NCBI GenBank assembly: GCA_904379015.1
Contig: CAJFHG010000002.1
Coordinates: 62,001-126,000 of the forward strand
Reading direction: 5' to 3'
From: Candidatus Paralachnospira caecorum
Lineage (GTDB): Bacteria; Bacillota; Clostridia; Lachnospirales; Lachnospiraceae
Length of the DNA: 64,000 nucleotides
The position numbers were made by a program, and so were the translations under genes. The notes below the pieces were generated by a model that ran no database searches, was not told the DNA's origin, and saw nothing but the letters and a program-made list of their open reading frames with translations. Shown in pieces: positions 43,198 through 51,570 of the stretch (positions are counted from its first letter, which is position 1; the number at the start of each line of letters is the position of its first letter).

Positions 43198-44895
43198 TCA
43201 CATCCCTTTCTCCCATACATTGTTCTGACAGGCTGCCTGTACGGCTTTCATGGCCGCCTCCGCTCCCTCTTCCGCTTCGGCAAGCATCTGCTCCTCATAC
43301 CCGGACCGTTCCGGTTCCCGTTCCTTCAGATTCGCAAGCGCTTCTCTGATCGTTCTGACCTGCGCTTCCATTTCCTCTCCTGTGACCCCGGCTTCCCGGA
43401 AAGCGCCTGCCCGACGGGCCATCTGCCAGACGGCTTCTCTGTAGACCACCAGGGCTGTGACCAGATTGTCTTTATGGATCAGCTCCTCCTCTGTCAGAGA
43501 CACCAGATCGCTCCAGTAATCCTCATAGGAAATCCCGGCGTCTCCCGTGCGTTTTTCCACATCCAGAAGCTCATAATAGTCCGCGATCCGGGCCAGTATC
43601 CCGGAACGGTATACGGCATGAGCCGGAAGCTGCACCTCCGGTTCTGCCTTTTCCGCCGCCCTGAACCATCTGACCGAAGCCTGTCTGCCGCCGCTTCCCC
43701 CGTAATAGTAAAAATACAGAAGTCCCGTCTGATAGGAAACCCGCACATAGGCAGTCCTGTTTCCTTCCAGCTGCTCCAGACAGCTTGTTCCGCCCGTGTC
43801 TGTCCACAAAAGCGCCTTCCATTTCAGCTCTTCGTCCACAGAAAACACGCCGTCGTCCTCCAGAAAGCTCTTCAGGAGCTCCTGATAAGCTTCCTCGCGC
43901 CGGGGCTGCATTTTTGCGGCGCCGCAGAGGATCTCTTCCCGCTCCTCCCGGCCGGCGGTCCCCGCCGCCTCCTCAAGAGACGCCTCATAGGCCGCCTTCT
44001 GTTCCGCCCTTCTGACCTGCTCCCGGATCCCTCCGGCAGTCCCTGCCGCCGCGAGGAGCACCGCCGCCGCCGCGGCCGCCTGCCTGCGGCGCCGTTTCCG
44101 CCTCCGGTACGCGGCCCCAAGACGTTCCGAATGATCCAGCGCTTCCAGAAACGCTTCGCAGGAGAGGTACCGCTCCTTTCTGTCGGCCTGCATGCACACA
44201 GACACGATCTGTTCCATTCCCTCAGAAAGCTCCGGACGCAGTCTCCGGAGAGGCTGTCCCCCATAGGGAGGCTCCGCGGGGCTTTTTCCCGTCAGGACAT
44301 GGTAAAGCACCGCACCCAGACCGTAAATATCGGTCTCCGGACCGGTCTGCCCGTTCCCTCCGTACTGTTCCGGCGCCGCATAGCCTCTGGTGCCCAGGCA
44401 CAGGGTATCCCCGCCGGCCTCGTTTTTCTGTTCTCTCGCCGTTCCGAAATCCACCAGCACAATCCTTCCATCCGGCCGCACCATGATATTGGACGGCTTC
44501 AGATCCCGGTAAATGACAGGCGGACTGCGTCCGTGAAGATAGGCGAGCACGCGGCACAGCTGCCGCGCCCAGTCCGCGGCCCGCGCTTCGCTCTGAGGTC
44601 CCTCCTCGTCCAGAATCTGCTTCAGGGATTTCCCCTCTATGTAGTCCATCACCAGATAAAGCATCCCCTCCGCCTCCAGCACGTCTCCCACTGCCGGAAG
44701 CCCCGGATGGCGCAGCCTCTTGAGGAGCTCTGCCTCCATGATCAGACGGCTTTTTGTGCCCTGGATTTCCTTCACCGCCCAAAGACGGCCGCCCCGCATA
44801 TGCCGCGCCAGATAAACGGTGCCGCTGCCGCCTTTTCCCAGCACTGCCAGGATCCTGTAAGTATCTTCCAGAACCATGCCGGGCGCACAGGTCAT
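43198..44895 (-). CDS. Hanks-type Ser/Thr protein kinase with TM and unusual C-terminal extracytoplasmic region
   Basis: LGKGGSGTVYLARH, YRDLKPSNIMV, DFGTAREQ, GTRGYAAPEQYGG; Ala-rich TM; no PASTA repeats seen. Confidence 0.92.
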   Translation of the reverse strand: MTCAPGMVLEDTYRILAVLGKGGSGTVYLARHMRGGRLWAVKEIQGTKSRLIMEAELLKRLRHPGLPAVGDVLEAEGMLYLVMDYIEGKSLKQILDEEGPQSEARAADWARQLCRVLAYLHGRSPPVIYRDLKPSNIMVRPDGRIVLVDFGTAREQKNEAGGDTLCLGTRGYAAPEQYGGNGQTGPETDIYGLGAVLYHVLTGKSPAEPPYGGQPLRRLRPELSEGMEQIVSVCMQADRKERYLSCEAFLEALDHSERLGAAYRRRKRRRRQAAAAAAVLLAAAGTAGGIREQVRRAEQKAAYEASLEEAAGTAGREEREEILCGAAKMQPRREEAYQELLKSFLEDDGVFSVDEELKWKALLWTDTGGTSCLEQLEGNRTAYVRVSYQTGLLYFYYYGGSGGRQASVRWFRAAEKAEPEVQLPAHAVYRSGILARIADYYELLDVEKRTGDAGISYEDYWSDLVSLTEEELIHKDNLVTALVVYREAVWQMARRAGAFREAGVTGEEMEAQVRTIREALANLKEREPERSGYEEQMLAEAEEGAEAAMKAVQAACQNNVWEKGM

Positions 44896-44975
44896 AAAAC
44901 CACCACCTTTGCCGGATGATCCAGTTCCTGTTCTGTTGGTCACTGTATTGGGTAACACTCGGGAGAATTCCCGAA

Positions 44976-45008
44976 AAAGAAGCACTGCCAGATGTGACAG
45001 TGCTAAAA
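44976..45008 (-). terminator. Terminator downstream of spoVAD
   Basis: AGCACTGTCACATCTGGCAGTGCTTCTTTTTC on minus strand. Confidence 0.7.
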
Positions 45009-45051
45009 TTATATCCTATTTGGCCGGGAATGTCAATGGATCTTTCTCCGG

Positions 45052-46101
45052 TTACAGACGCCCGCCGGAAGCGGCGCGGACATCCACGGATTCCAGCACC
45101 ACGCCATGGGCGATGCCGGGCACGCTCCTGCCTTCGTTGTAGCTGGTACTGGAAAGCAGGGCGCCTGTGGGCAGGAAGAGCACTCTCCGCCACTCTCCCG
45201 ACTCGAGCTTCGGGAGAATGAAGGATGCCAGCACCACAGCCGAACAGCCGCATCCGCTCCCGCCGGAATGGGTATCCTGACTTTCGCTGTCGAAGATTTC
45301 GATCCCGCAGTCCATATGGCGGCCGCTGATGTCATACCCGCTGCTCTTCATAAAATCCAGCAGGATCTTCTGCCCCACCTTTCCCAGATCTCCCGTGATG
45401 ATCCGGTCATAATCCTCCGGTCCTCTGCCGAAATCCTCAAAATTTCTCAGGATCGTATCGCTGGCCGCCGGCGCCATGCAGGCCCCCATATTCATGGAAT
45501 CCCGCAGTCCCATATCCACGATCTTTCCCGGCGTGATCCCGGAAATGCGGACGCTCCCGCCCTTCCTTCCCAGGACAAAGGAACCGCACCCGGTCACCGT
45601 CCAGGTGGTGGAAAGGGGCCGCTGATTTCCGTACTCCAGAGGAAAACGGAACTGCTTCTCCGCGCTGGCAAAATGACTGGATGCCATGGACATGACATAC
45701 TCCGCGTATCCCGCCTCCACAGTCATGGCTCCCAGGCACAGAGCCTCCCCGATGGTCGAGCAGGCGCCGTAAAGGCCAAAGATCGGAAGCTCCAGATCCA
45801 CGGTTCCGAATGAGGTGGCGATCAGCTGCCCCAGCAGATCCCCCGCGAACAGATACCGCAGCTCACTCCGGACAATCCCCGCCTTTTCTATGGCCAGATC
45901 TGCCGCCTCCTTCTGAAGGGCGCTCTCCGCCTCCTCCCAGTTATCGCAGCCCACCATGGGATCCGGCTCGATCACGTCAAACCGTTCCGCGAGAGGGCCT
46001 TCCCCCTCTTTCTTCCCCACCACAGAGGCGCTTCCGATGATCTGGGGGCCTTCCGCGAACTGAATACTTGCTTTTCCTGTCTGAACTTCTTTCTTTCCCA
46101 T
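45052..46101 (-). CDS. spoVAD: Stage V sporulation protein AD
   Basis: Thiolase-fold SpoVAD; LFGLYGACSTIGEALCLGAMTVEAGYAEYVM-type sequence; synteny. Confidence 0.95.
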   Translation of the reverse strand: MGKKEVQTGKASIQFAEGPQIIGSASVVGKKEGEGPLAERFDVIEPDPMVGCDNWEEAESALQKEAADLAIEKAGIVRSELRYLFAGDLLGQLIATSFGTVDLELPIFGLYGACSTIGEALCLGAMTVEAGYAEYVMSMASSHFASAEKQFRFPLEYGNQRPLSTTWTVTGCGSFVLGRKGGSVRISGITPGKIVDMGLRDSMNMGACMAPAASDTILRNFEDFGRGPEDYDRIITGDLGKVGQKILLDFMKSSGYDISGRHMDCGIEIFDSESQDTHSGGSGCGCSAVVLASFILPKLESGEWRRVLFLPTGALLSSTSYNEGRSVPGIAHGVVLESVDVRAASGGRL

Positions 46102-46188
46102 AAACTGTCCGTCCTTTTCCCGTCATACTGACATACTGACAACATCATTTCTGTCCGCTTCTCCTTGCCGGCGCGGCGCCCTTCCCGT

Positions 46189-46695
46189 TCAGGCCCAGTA
46201 CAGGCCGGCCATATCCAGAATCCAGTACAGAATGCCCGCGATCCAGCTGGCAAAGGTCCCATACAGAATCACCGGACCGGCGATGGTAAAAATCTTGCAG
46301 CCGATGCCGAATACCTGTCCCTCTTTCTTGTATTCGATGGCCGGCGCCACCACAGAATTGGCAAACCCCGTGATGGGCACCAGCGCTCCCGCGCCTCCGA
46401 AGGTGACGATCTTCGGAAAAATGTTGAGCCCGGTCAGTATGATCGCGCTGCCGATCAGAATGATCAGCGTCCACGCCGAAGCCGCGTCCTTTTCCATTCC
46501 GCCTGCCAGAAACTGATTGGTGATCCACTGAGCCGCGAGACAGATGATCCCGCCTGTGAGAAACGCCTTCAGCATATTCAGCGGCGTGCTGTGGACAGGC
46601 GTCACCTGCTTGACATACTGCTCATATTCTCTGGCGTCCATATCCGGCCCGGCCTGCTTCTGTCCCGTCCGGGTTCCATTGATTTTCTGCTCCAC
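46189..46695 (-). CDS. spoVAC: Stage V sporulation protein AC
   Basis: FLTGGIICLAAQWITNQFL; GAGALVPITGFANSVVAPAIEYKKEGQVFGIGCKIFTIAGPVILYG. Confidence 0.95.
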   Translation of the reverse strand: MEQKINGTRTGQKQAGPDMDAREYEQYVKQVTPVHSTPLNMLKAFLTGGIICLAAQWITNQFLAGGMEKDAASAWTLIILIGSAIILTGLNIFPKIVTFGGAGALVPITGFANSVVAPAIEYKKEGQVFGIGCKIFTIAGPVILYGTFASWIAGILYWILDMAGLYWA

Positions 46696-46730
46696 GATGA
46701 TTCCCTCCTCTGTTCTGTTTCATCGGGTGT

Positions 46731-47156
46731 CTATCCCGCGAAATGCCGGAAAAAATAGACGGCCGCTCCGATCCCCTTTCCGGCCGCGATGGCCAGTATG
46801 ATATACTGGATCCCCGTGGCCAGCCGGATCCTCCGGCTCAGGACCGGAAGCGCGTTGAGTGTTTCTGCCAGAGACATGATCAGACAGCCCACAAAGACGC
46901 CCGCTCCCAGGCCGAACAGGATCAGAAGCGGATAACCGCCCGGAATCGAAATCTGATAAAGATTCATCACATTTCCCAGGGTCCCGCCCACCACGATAAA
47001 GTCCTCGATCAGCCGGGTATGCTTCGCGGTATGAGTTTTCCCGATCAGGCGCGCCACCACGCCGATGGTCACGATAAACGCAAAGATCCCGGCCGCGATC
47101 ACGCCTCCGGCACAAAGCCCCACGATCCCCAGAAACAGCTGCTTAAGATACATCAA
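46731..47156 (-). CDS. spoVAB: Stage V sporulation protein AB
   Basis: Membrane protein AGVIAAGIFAFIVTIGVVARLIGKTHTAKH; gene order. Confidence 0.9.
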   Translation of the reverse strand: MMYLKQLFLGIVGLCAGGVIAAGIFAFIVTIGVVARLIGKTHTAKHTRLIEDFIVVGGTLGNVMNLYQISIPGGYPLLILFGLGAGVFVGCLIMSLAETLNALPVLSRRIRLATGIQYIILAIAAGKGIGAAVYFFRHFAG

Positions 47157-47769
47157 TGCCGGATTCCTCCCTGCCCGCGTTCTGGATCAGCGTTGTGTTC
47201 ACCTCTGTCTCATAGGAACGCATCTGCACTTCAATGGGAGTGGGATCCCTGGACAGGGCCGCCTTCGAGAAATGATTGAAAAACACCAGGATCCCCAGCG
47301 GCAGGCCGATCGAATACATCAGCTCGATGACAGTGGGACCCTGGGGCTCCGTTCCCATCACCTGATAATAGATGTGTCCGAATACATTCGCCACATCCCC
47401 GTCGTTGTTGAAGGTCATAATAGCAAACGCCGCCCCGAAAAAGGCGATCACACAGACAGCCGCGGTTTTGAGCCATTCCCGGACAGGGCGGCAGGCAGGC
47501 GCCGGCTGATAATCAATGATGCAGTCCGTCTCTCCGATATTATTGATCTCCACCCGGTCATCCAGCTGTTCCATCTTGCGGATCAGATCCATCACAGACA
47601 TCACATACCGTTCTTTTTTCTCTGACCGGATGTTCAGCACCTTGAGGGCCCTGCATTTGCTTTCGATCGCCTTATCCCGGCACCAGACTGTGCCCAGCTG
47701 TCCCAGGAACACTTCCTTCCCGTGAACCTCCGTACACTGGTTCAGCTTCAGATACAGCACTTCGCTCAT
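47143..47769 (-). CDS. spoVAA: Stage V sporulation protein AA
   Basis: VLYLKLNQCTEVHGKEVFLGQLGTVWC; gene order. Confidence 0.9.
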   Translation of the reverse strand: MSEVLYLKLNQCTEVHGKEVFLGQLGTVWCRDKAIESKCRALKVLNIRSEKKERYVMSVMDLIRKMEQLDDRVEINNIGETDCIIDYQPAPACRPVREWLKTAAVCVIAFFGAAFAIMTFNNDGDVANVFGHIYYQVMGTEPQGPTVIELMYSIGLPLGILVFFNHFSKAALSRDPTPIEVQMRSYETEVNTTLIQNAGREESGIDVS

Positions 47770-47987
47770 AGCTTCCTCGCCGCCCTGTTCATTTTTTCAC
47801 AGATATACATGCTTCCGTCCCTGATCTTTTCCTTCAGCATGGCGCCCTCATCCTTCACGGCCTGCACCAGCGTTCCCTTATTTTCCGGCTCTTCTCTTCC
47901 TGACGACGCCGCGTATCCGATCGCCACGGCCGCCGCGGCCGCCAGAAGCAGGCAGATGATCCATTTTTTCCGTTTTGACATACACAT
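47766..47987 (-). CDS. Small membrane-anchored protein of unknown function between sigF and spoVAA
   Basis: 73 aa, single N-terminal TM (KKWIICLLLAAAAAVAIGYAA), 4-nt overlap with spoVAA. Confidence 0.7.
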   Translation of the reverse strand: MCMSKRKKWIICLLLAAAAAVAIGYAASSGREEPENKGTLVQAVKDEGAMLKEKIRDGSMYICEKMNRAARKL

Positions 47988-48057
47988 ACCACCATCTCCT
48001 TTTCTTTTCTGATGATAGTATTATGAAGCCGAAATCTGTTTTTTATACAGAGATTCT

Positions 48058-48771
48058 TCACAGGCGCCTCCGCATGGACTGCAGGATCTTCTTCTCCAGT
48101 CTTGAGACCTGAACCTGAGAAATCCCGAGCTCCGCCGCCACCTGCGTCTGGGTCTTGTCCATGTAATAACGCATGACGATCAGCCTCTGCTCCTGGGGTT
48201 TGAGCTCTTTCAGAAGCCTGGCCACCACCAGCTTGTTCAGGACCCCCTCGTCCTCCTCCTTTTTGTCCTCCAGCTTGTCTATGAGATAAATGGCGTTCCC
48301 GTCTCCATGATAGATCGTCTTGTAGAGAGATTCCACCTCCGCGCCCGATTCCATGGCCGCCGCCAGCTCCATGGGCTCCACCTCCAGAGCCGCCGCCAGT
48401 TCCTCCAGCGTTGGTTCCCTGCCCAGCGCGGTCCCCAGCTTTTCTTTTTCTGTTCTGGCCTTCGCCGCCATCTCCTTCAGGGAGCGGCTGATCTTGATCA
48501 TGCCGTCGTCCCGCAGAAAGCGTTTGATCTCTCCGGTGATCATGGGAATGGCATAGGTGGAGAACCTGACATCAAAGGCCAGATCAAATTTATCGATCGC
48601 CTTCAGCAGCCCGATGCTGCCGATCTGAAACAGATCCTCCGGCTCATGGCCGCGGCCGAGAAACCTCCGGACCACGCTCCAGACAAGCCCCATATTTTCC
48701 GATACCAGTCTGTCTCTTGCTTCTTTATCCCCCGCGTGTGCCGATTGGATCAGTTCCATCGTCTCGTCCAT
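48058..48771 (-). CDS. sigF: RNA polymerase sporulation sigma factor F
   Basis: FLGRGHEPEDLFQIGSIGLLKAIDKFDLAFDVRFSTYAIPMITGEIKRFLRDDG. Confidence 0.97.
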   Translation of the reverse strand: MDETMELIQSAHAGDKEARDRLVSENMGLVWSVVRRFLGRGHEPEDLFQIGSIGLLKAIDKFDLAFDVRFSTYAIPMITGEIKRFLRDDGMIKISRSLKEMAAKARTEKEKLGTALGREPTLEELAAALEVEPMELAAAMESGAEVESLYKTIYHGDGNAIYLIDKLEDKKEEDEGVLNKLVVARLLKELKPQEQRLIVMRYYMDKTQTQVAAELGISQVQVSRLEKKILQSMRRRL

Positions 48772-48787
48772 ACGCGCCTCCTATGTA

Positions 48788-49231
48788 TTACACCGGGAAA
48801 ACAGACCCTATCTTTTTCACCATCCGCACCCGGGTTCCCTTCCCCGGTTCCGATTCCACATCGACCTCATCCATGAAAGCCTCCATAAAGGAAAATCCCA
48901 TGCCGGACCGTTCTCTGGAAGGTTTTGAGGTGTACAGCGGCTCCATGGCCCGTCTGATATCGGCAATGCCCACCCCGTCGTCTTCCACGACCACCGTCAG
49001 GCTCTTTCCCTCCGCAGTGAGAAACAGGCGGACGATCCCCTCCTCCTTTTCATACCCATGGATCACCGCGTTGGTCACTGCCTCCGATACCGCTGTTTTG
49101 ATGTCTTCGATCTCCTCTACCGTCGGATCCAGTCTGGCGGCGAAAACCGCCGTGACCACCCGGGCAAACTGTTCATTATGGGAACGGCTCTCAAATTCCA
49201 GCTTTACGGTCTCTTTGCTGCTGCTGTTCAT
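48788..49231 (-). CDS. spoIIAB: Anti-sigma F factor SpoIIAB
   Basis: AVSEAVTNAVIHGYE; VVEDDGVGIADIRRAMEPLYTSKPSRERSGMGFSFMEAFMD. Confidence 0.96.
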   Translation of the reverse strand: MNSSSKETVKLEFESRSHNEQFARVVTAVFAARLDPTVEEIEDIKTAVSEAVTNAVIHGYEKEEGIVRLFLTAEGKSLTVVVEDDGVGIADIRRAMEPLYTSKPSRERSGMGFSFMEAFMDEVDVESEPGKGTRVRMVKKIGSVFPV

Positions 49232-49247
49232 CTTATTTCTTCTCCTT

Positions 49248-49571
49248 TCACATTTCTGCTTCCCAGTTCCGGATGAGCCGGTAAATACCGGACATCTCCA
49301 GAATTTTGGATACTCTGGGACTGACATGCTCCACAAACACTTCTCCGCCCACAGCCGTCAGCTCTTTATAACGCCCCAGGATCATTCCGATTCCGGAACT
49401 GTCCATAAAATCTGTCTTGGCAAAATCAAATACGAGACGGGTGATGCACCTTTTTCCTCTGGCTTCCGCGATTTCCGCCTTGATCTCCAGGCTGCTGTGA
49501 TGGTCCACCTCCTTCGGCATCAGCACATACAGAACATTTCCTCTGACTTTATAGTTTTTCCCGTTTTCCAA
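49248..49571 (-). CDS. spoIIAA: Anti-sigma F factor antagonist SpoIIAA
   Basis: STAS domain; LVFDFAKTDFMDSSGIGMILGRYK. Confidence 0.95.
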   Translation of the reverse strand: MENGKNYKVRGNVLYVLMPKEVDHHSSLEIKAEIAEARGKRCITRLVFDFAKTDFMDSSGIGMILGRYKELTAVGGEVFVEHVSPRVSKILEMSGIYRLIRNWEAEM

Positions 49572-49631
49572 TTTTTATTCCTCCTGTTCCCATCTGATTT
49601 CATAAGGACTCTTCCCCTTATCGCATCAAAT

Positions 49632-49711
49632 AAGAATCCTGCTTTGCAGGATTCTCCACCTGCGGCGGATCGCTTCAGCGATCTATTCCACTCCGCCGCA
49701 GCGCGATCCTG
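49632..49711. repeat. Dispersed palindromic repeat, copy A
   Basis: AAGAATCCTGCTTTGCAGGATTCTCCACCTGCGGCGGATCGCTTCAGCGATCTATTCCACTCCGCCGCAGCGCGATCCTG; 77/80 identical to copy B by eye. Confidence 0.9.
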
Positions 49712-49717
49712 TGAAAC

Positions 49718-49758
49718 AAAAAAAGAGACACATCCGTTTTTCCTTGGTATGTGTCTCT
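49718..49758 (-). terminator. Terminator downstream of the TPR gene
   Basis: AGAGACACAT / ATGTGTCTCT with T run on minus strand. Confidence 0.8.
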
Positions 49759-49802
49759 CTGTCCTGTTTTCAGCGGGCCGCCGTCCCGGCCCTGATCTTT
49801 TT

Positions 49803-51203
49803 TTAATATCCTCTCTGCTGCCGCGCGGCTGTTCCCCATGTGGTATTGGCATAGGTGGGGTTGTCGATCAGCTGATTGTAATAGCTGACCGCGGTCGACC
49901 AGTCGCCCAGATTCTGATAGCAGACGCCCATATAGAAGATCACCTCCGGATAATCCGGCTGCAGCTGCAGACATCTGGTGAAATAAGTCACCGCTGTCTC
50001 CCATTCCCTGGCGTCATAGGCAGTTCTGCCCAGATTATACAGATTCTGGACACCGCTTTCATTGAACTCTGTATTGAGCGAATTGTAAACGCTCTGGAAC
50101 GTGTCATTGGTGACCAGAGACGAATCAATCGACGCGAACGCGTCCATCGCCCCGATATAGTCGCCGTTCGCCCGGAGATTGAGCACATTGATCAGCTTGT
50201 TGTACTCATTGATGATCCCGCTGTCTCCCGTATAGGCAGACAGTTCATTCTCCAGATTGGTCTTTTCGCTGTTCAGCGTATTGATCTGATCCTCCAGATT
50301 GGTAATCGTGGTATCCCGCTGGGAGATTTTTTCGTTGTAGCTCAGAACCTGCTCATTGAACCCGGCATTCAGAGCCCGCTCCCGCACCGGGAAGATCAGA
50401 AAATAGGTGAACAGCACGCCGACCACCAGGCCCACTGCCAGCAGCAGAACTGTCGCCCAGCTGCCCGTCCCCTCCCGGTAAGTGGGCACGATCGACTCGT
50501 CGCGGACCGCCGACTCGAACAGGTCCCGTTCCTGATTTTTTCTCGTCCTGTTTTTGTTCTTTTCCTTCGCGACCGCCTTTTTGTTTTTCGCGATCTCCTT
50601 GAGCTCGTCCAGATAAGCCAGAGCGGCCGTATTATTGACATCGATATTCAGGATCGCCCGGATCGTTTTTTCCGCCTTGGCATACTCCTCCTTTTTCAGA
50701 TACAGAAGGCCGAGAAGCTGATATGCCTTCACAAACCTGGGATTCATGCTGATGACCTTCTTGGCCTGCAGAAGCGCCAGGTCTTCGCTGTCATGACGCG
50801 CGTAGTAGAGGGCCTGGTTGAACTTTTTCAGGGTCTGGTTCATCTGATTCAGTCTGGACTGCTTGGACTGGAGCTTTTTCAGATACTCCGCAGCCAGATT
50901 GTCATGAGGCTTCAGATTCTTACTGATCACCCATTCCGCCAGCGCGTCCACCGTCTCTCCCATCTCATAATAGATCAGTCCCAGAAGATTGCGCGCATCT
51001 GTATTCTTTTTATAGAGATCCAGGCTCTTTTTCAGATAAACGGCCGCACCGGAAAGATCCCGCACCTTCGCTTTCTCCAGTCCAACATTATAATATGTAT
51101 TGGACGTCCGGATCACCTTCCTGTACAGGGTCAGATCCCGCCCGCAGACGGGGCAGTACTGGCCGTTTCCCACCACCTGATGATGGCAATATAAACACTC
51201 CAT
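49803..51203 (-). CDS. Zinc-ribbon/TM/TPR protein of unknown function
   Basis: CLYCHHQ...YCPVCGRDL zinc ribbon; TPR repeats on both sides of one TM segment; coiled coil ITNLEDQINTLNSEKTNLENEL. Confidence 0.8.
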   Translation of the reverse strand: MECLYCHHQVVGNGQYCPVCGRDLTLYRKVIRTSNTYYNVGLEKAKVRDLSGAAVYLKKSLDLYKKNTDARNLLGLIYYEMGETVDALAEWVISKNLKPHDNLAAEYLKKLQSKQSRLNQMNQTLKKFNQALYYARHDSEDLALLQAKKVISMNPRFVKAYQLLGLLYLKKEEYAKAEKTIRAILNIDVNNTAALAYLDELKEIAKNKKAVAKEKNKNRTRKNQERDLFESAVRDESIVPTYREGTGSWATVLLLAVGLVVGVLFTYFLIFPVRERALNAGFNEQVLSYNEKISQRDTTITNLEDQINTLNSEKTNLENELSAYTGDSGIINEYNKLINVLNLRANGDYIGAMDAFASIDSSLVTNDTFQSVYNSLNTEFNESGVQNLYNLGRTAYDAREWETAVTYFTRCLQLQPDYPEVIFYMGVCYQNLGDWSTAVSYYNQLIDNPTYANTTWGTAARQQRGY

Positions 51204-51210
51204 ATGATTC

Positions 51211-51363
51211 CTACTCTCTGTCGTCCTGCTCGTACTGTTCCTTCAGAAATTCCACCATGATATCCGTCACATCGGTGATGTCCCGGTTCACGATCGTATC
51301 TTCCACCTGGTCAATGTCCCGGCTGGGCTGGAACTTGGCCAGTTCTTCCTCAAAATTAAGCAT
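51211..51363 (-). CDS. Small acidic protein (50 aa) immediately upstream of the TPR gene
   Basis: MLNFEEELAKFQPSRDIDQVEDTIVNRDITDVTDIMVEFLKEQYEQDDRE read by hand; absent from ORF track because it is short. Confidence 0.6.
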   Translation of the reverse strand: MLNFEEELAKFQPSRDIDQVEDTIVNRDITDVTDIMVEFLKEQYEQDDRE

Positions 51364-51540
51364 GCTGCCTCATCCTTTCCGCACTGCGTCCGGACCTTCG
51401 TCCGGAGCTTCCTGTGCACAGTTGTCTTCTGTCCGGCCTGTTTCCGCCGCCGGAAACACAAAAATGCCATTCATTGACATAAAAAAGTATATCATAACAA
51501 CTGAAAGTATTCTACTACAAATCGGCGCATTTTACAATTG

Positions 51541-51570
51541 AAAAAGGACGACAGAAATTGTCATCCTTTG
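51541..51570 (-). terminator. folC terminator overlapping the stop region
   Basis: AAAGGATGACAATTTCTGTCGTCCTTTTT on minus strand. Confidence 0.65.

Noticed and set aside
43474-44919. 481-aa plus ORF antisense to the Ser/Thr kinase
   Set aside because: The kinase frame has all catalytic motifs; the antisense frame has none.
51288-51470. 60-aa minus ORF MAFLCFRRRKQAGQKTTVHRKL...
   Set aside because: Overlaps the better 50-aa acidic ORF in another frame; Arg-rich out-of-frame-like composition.
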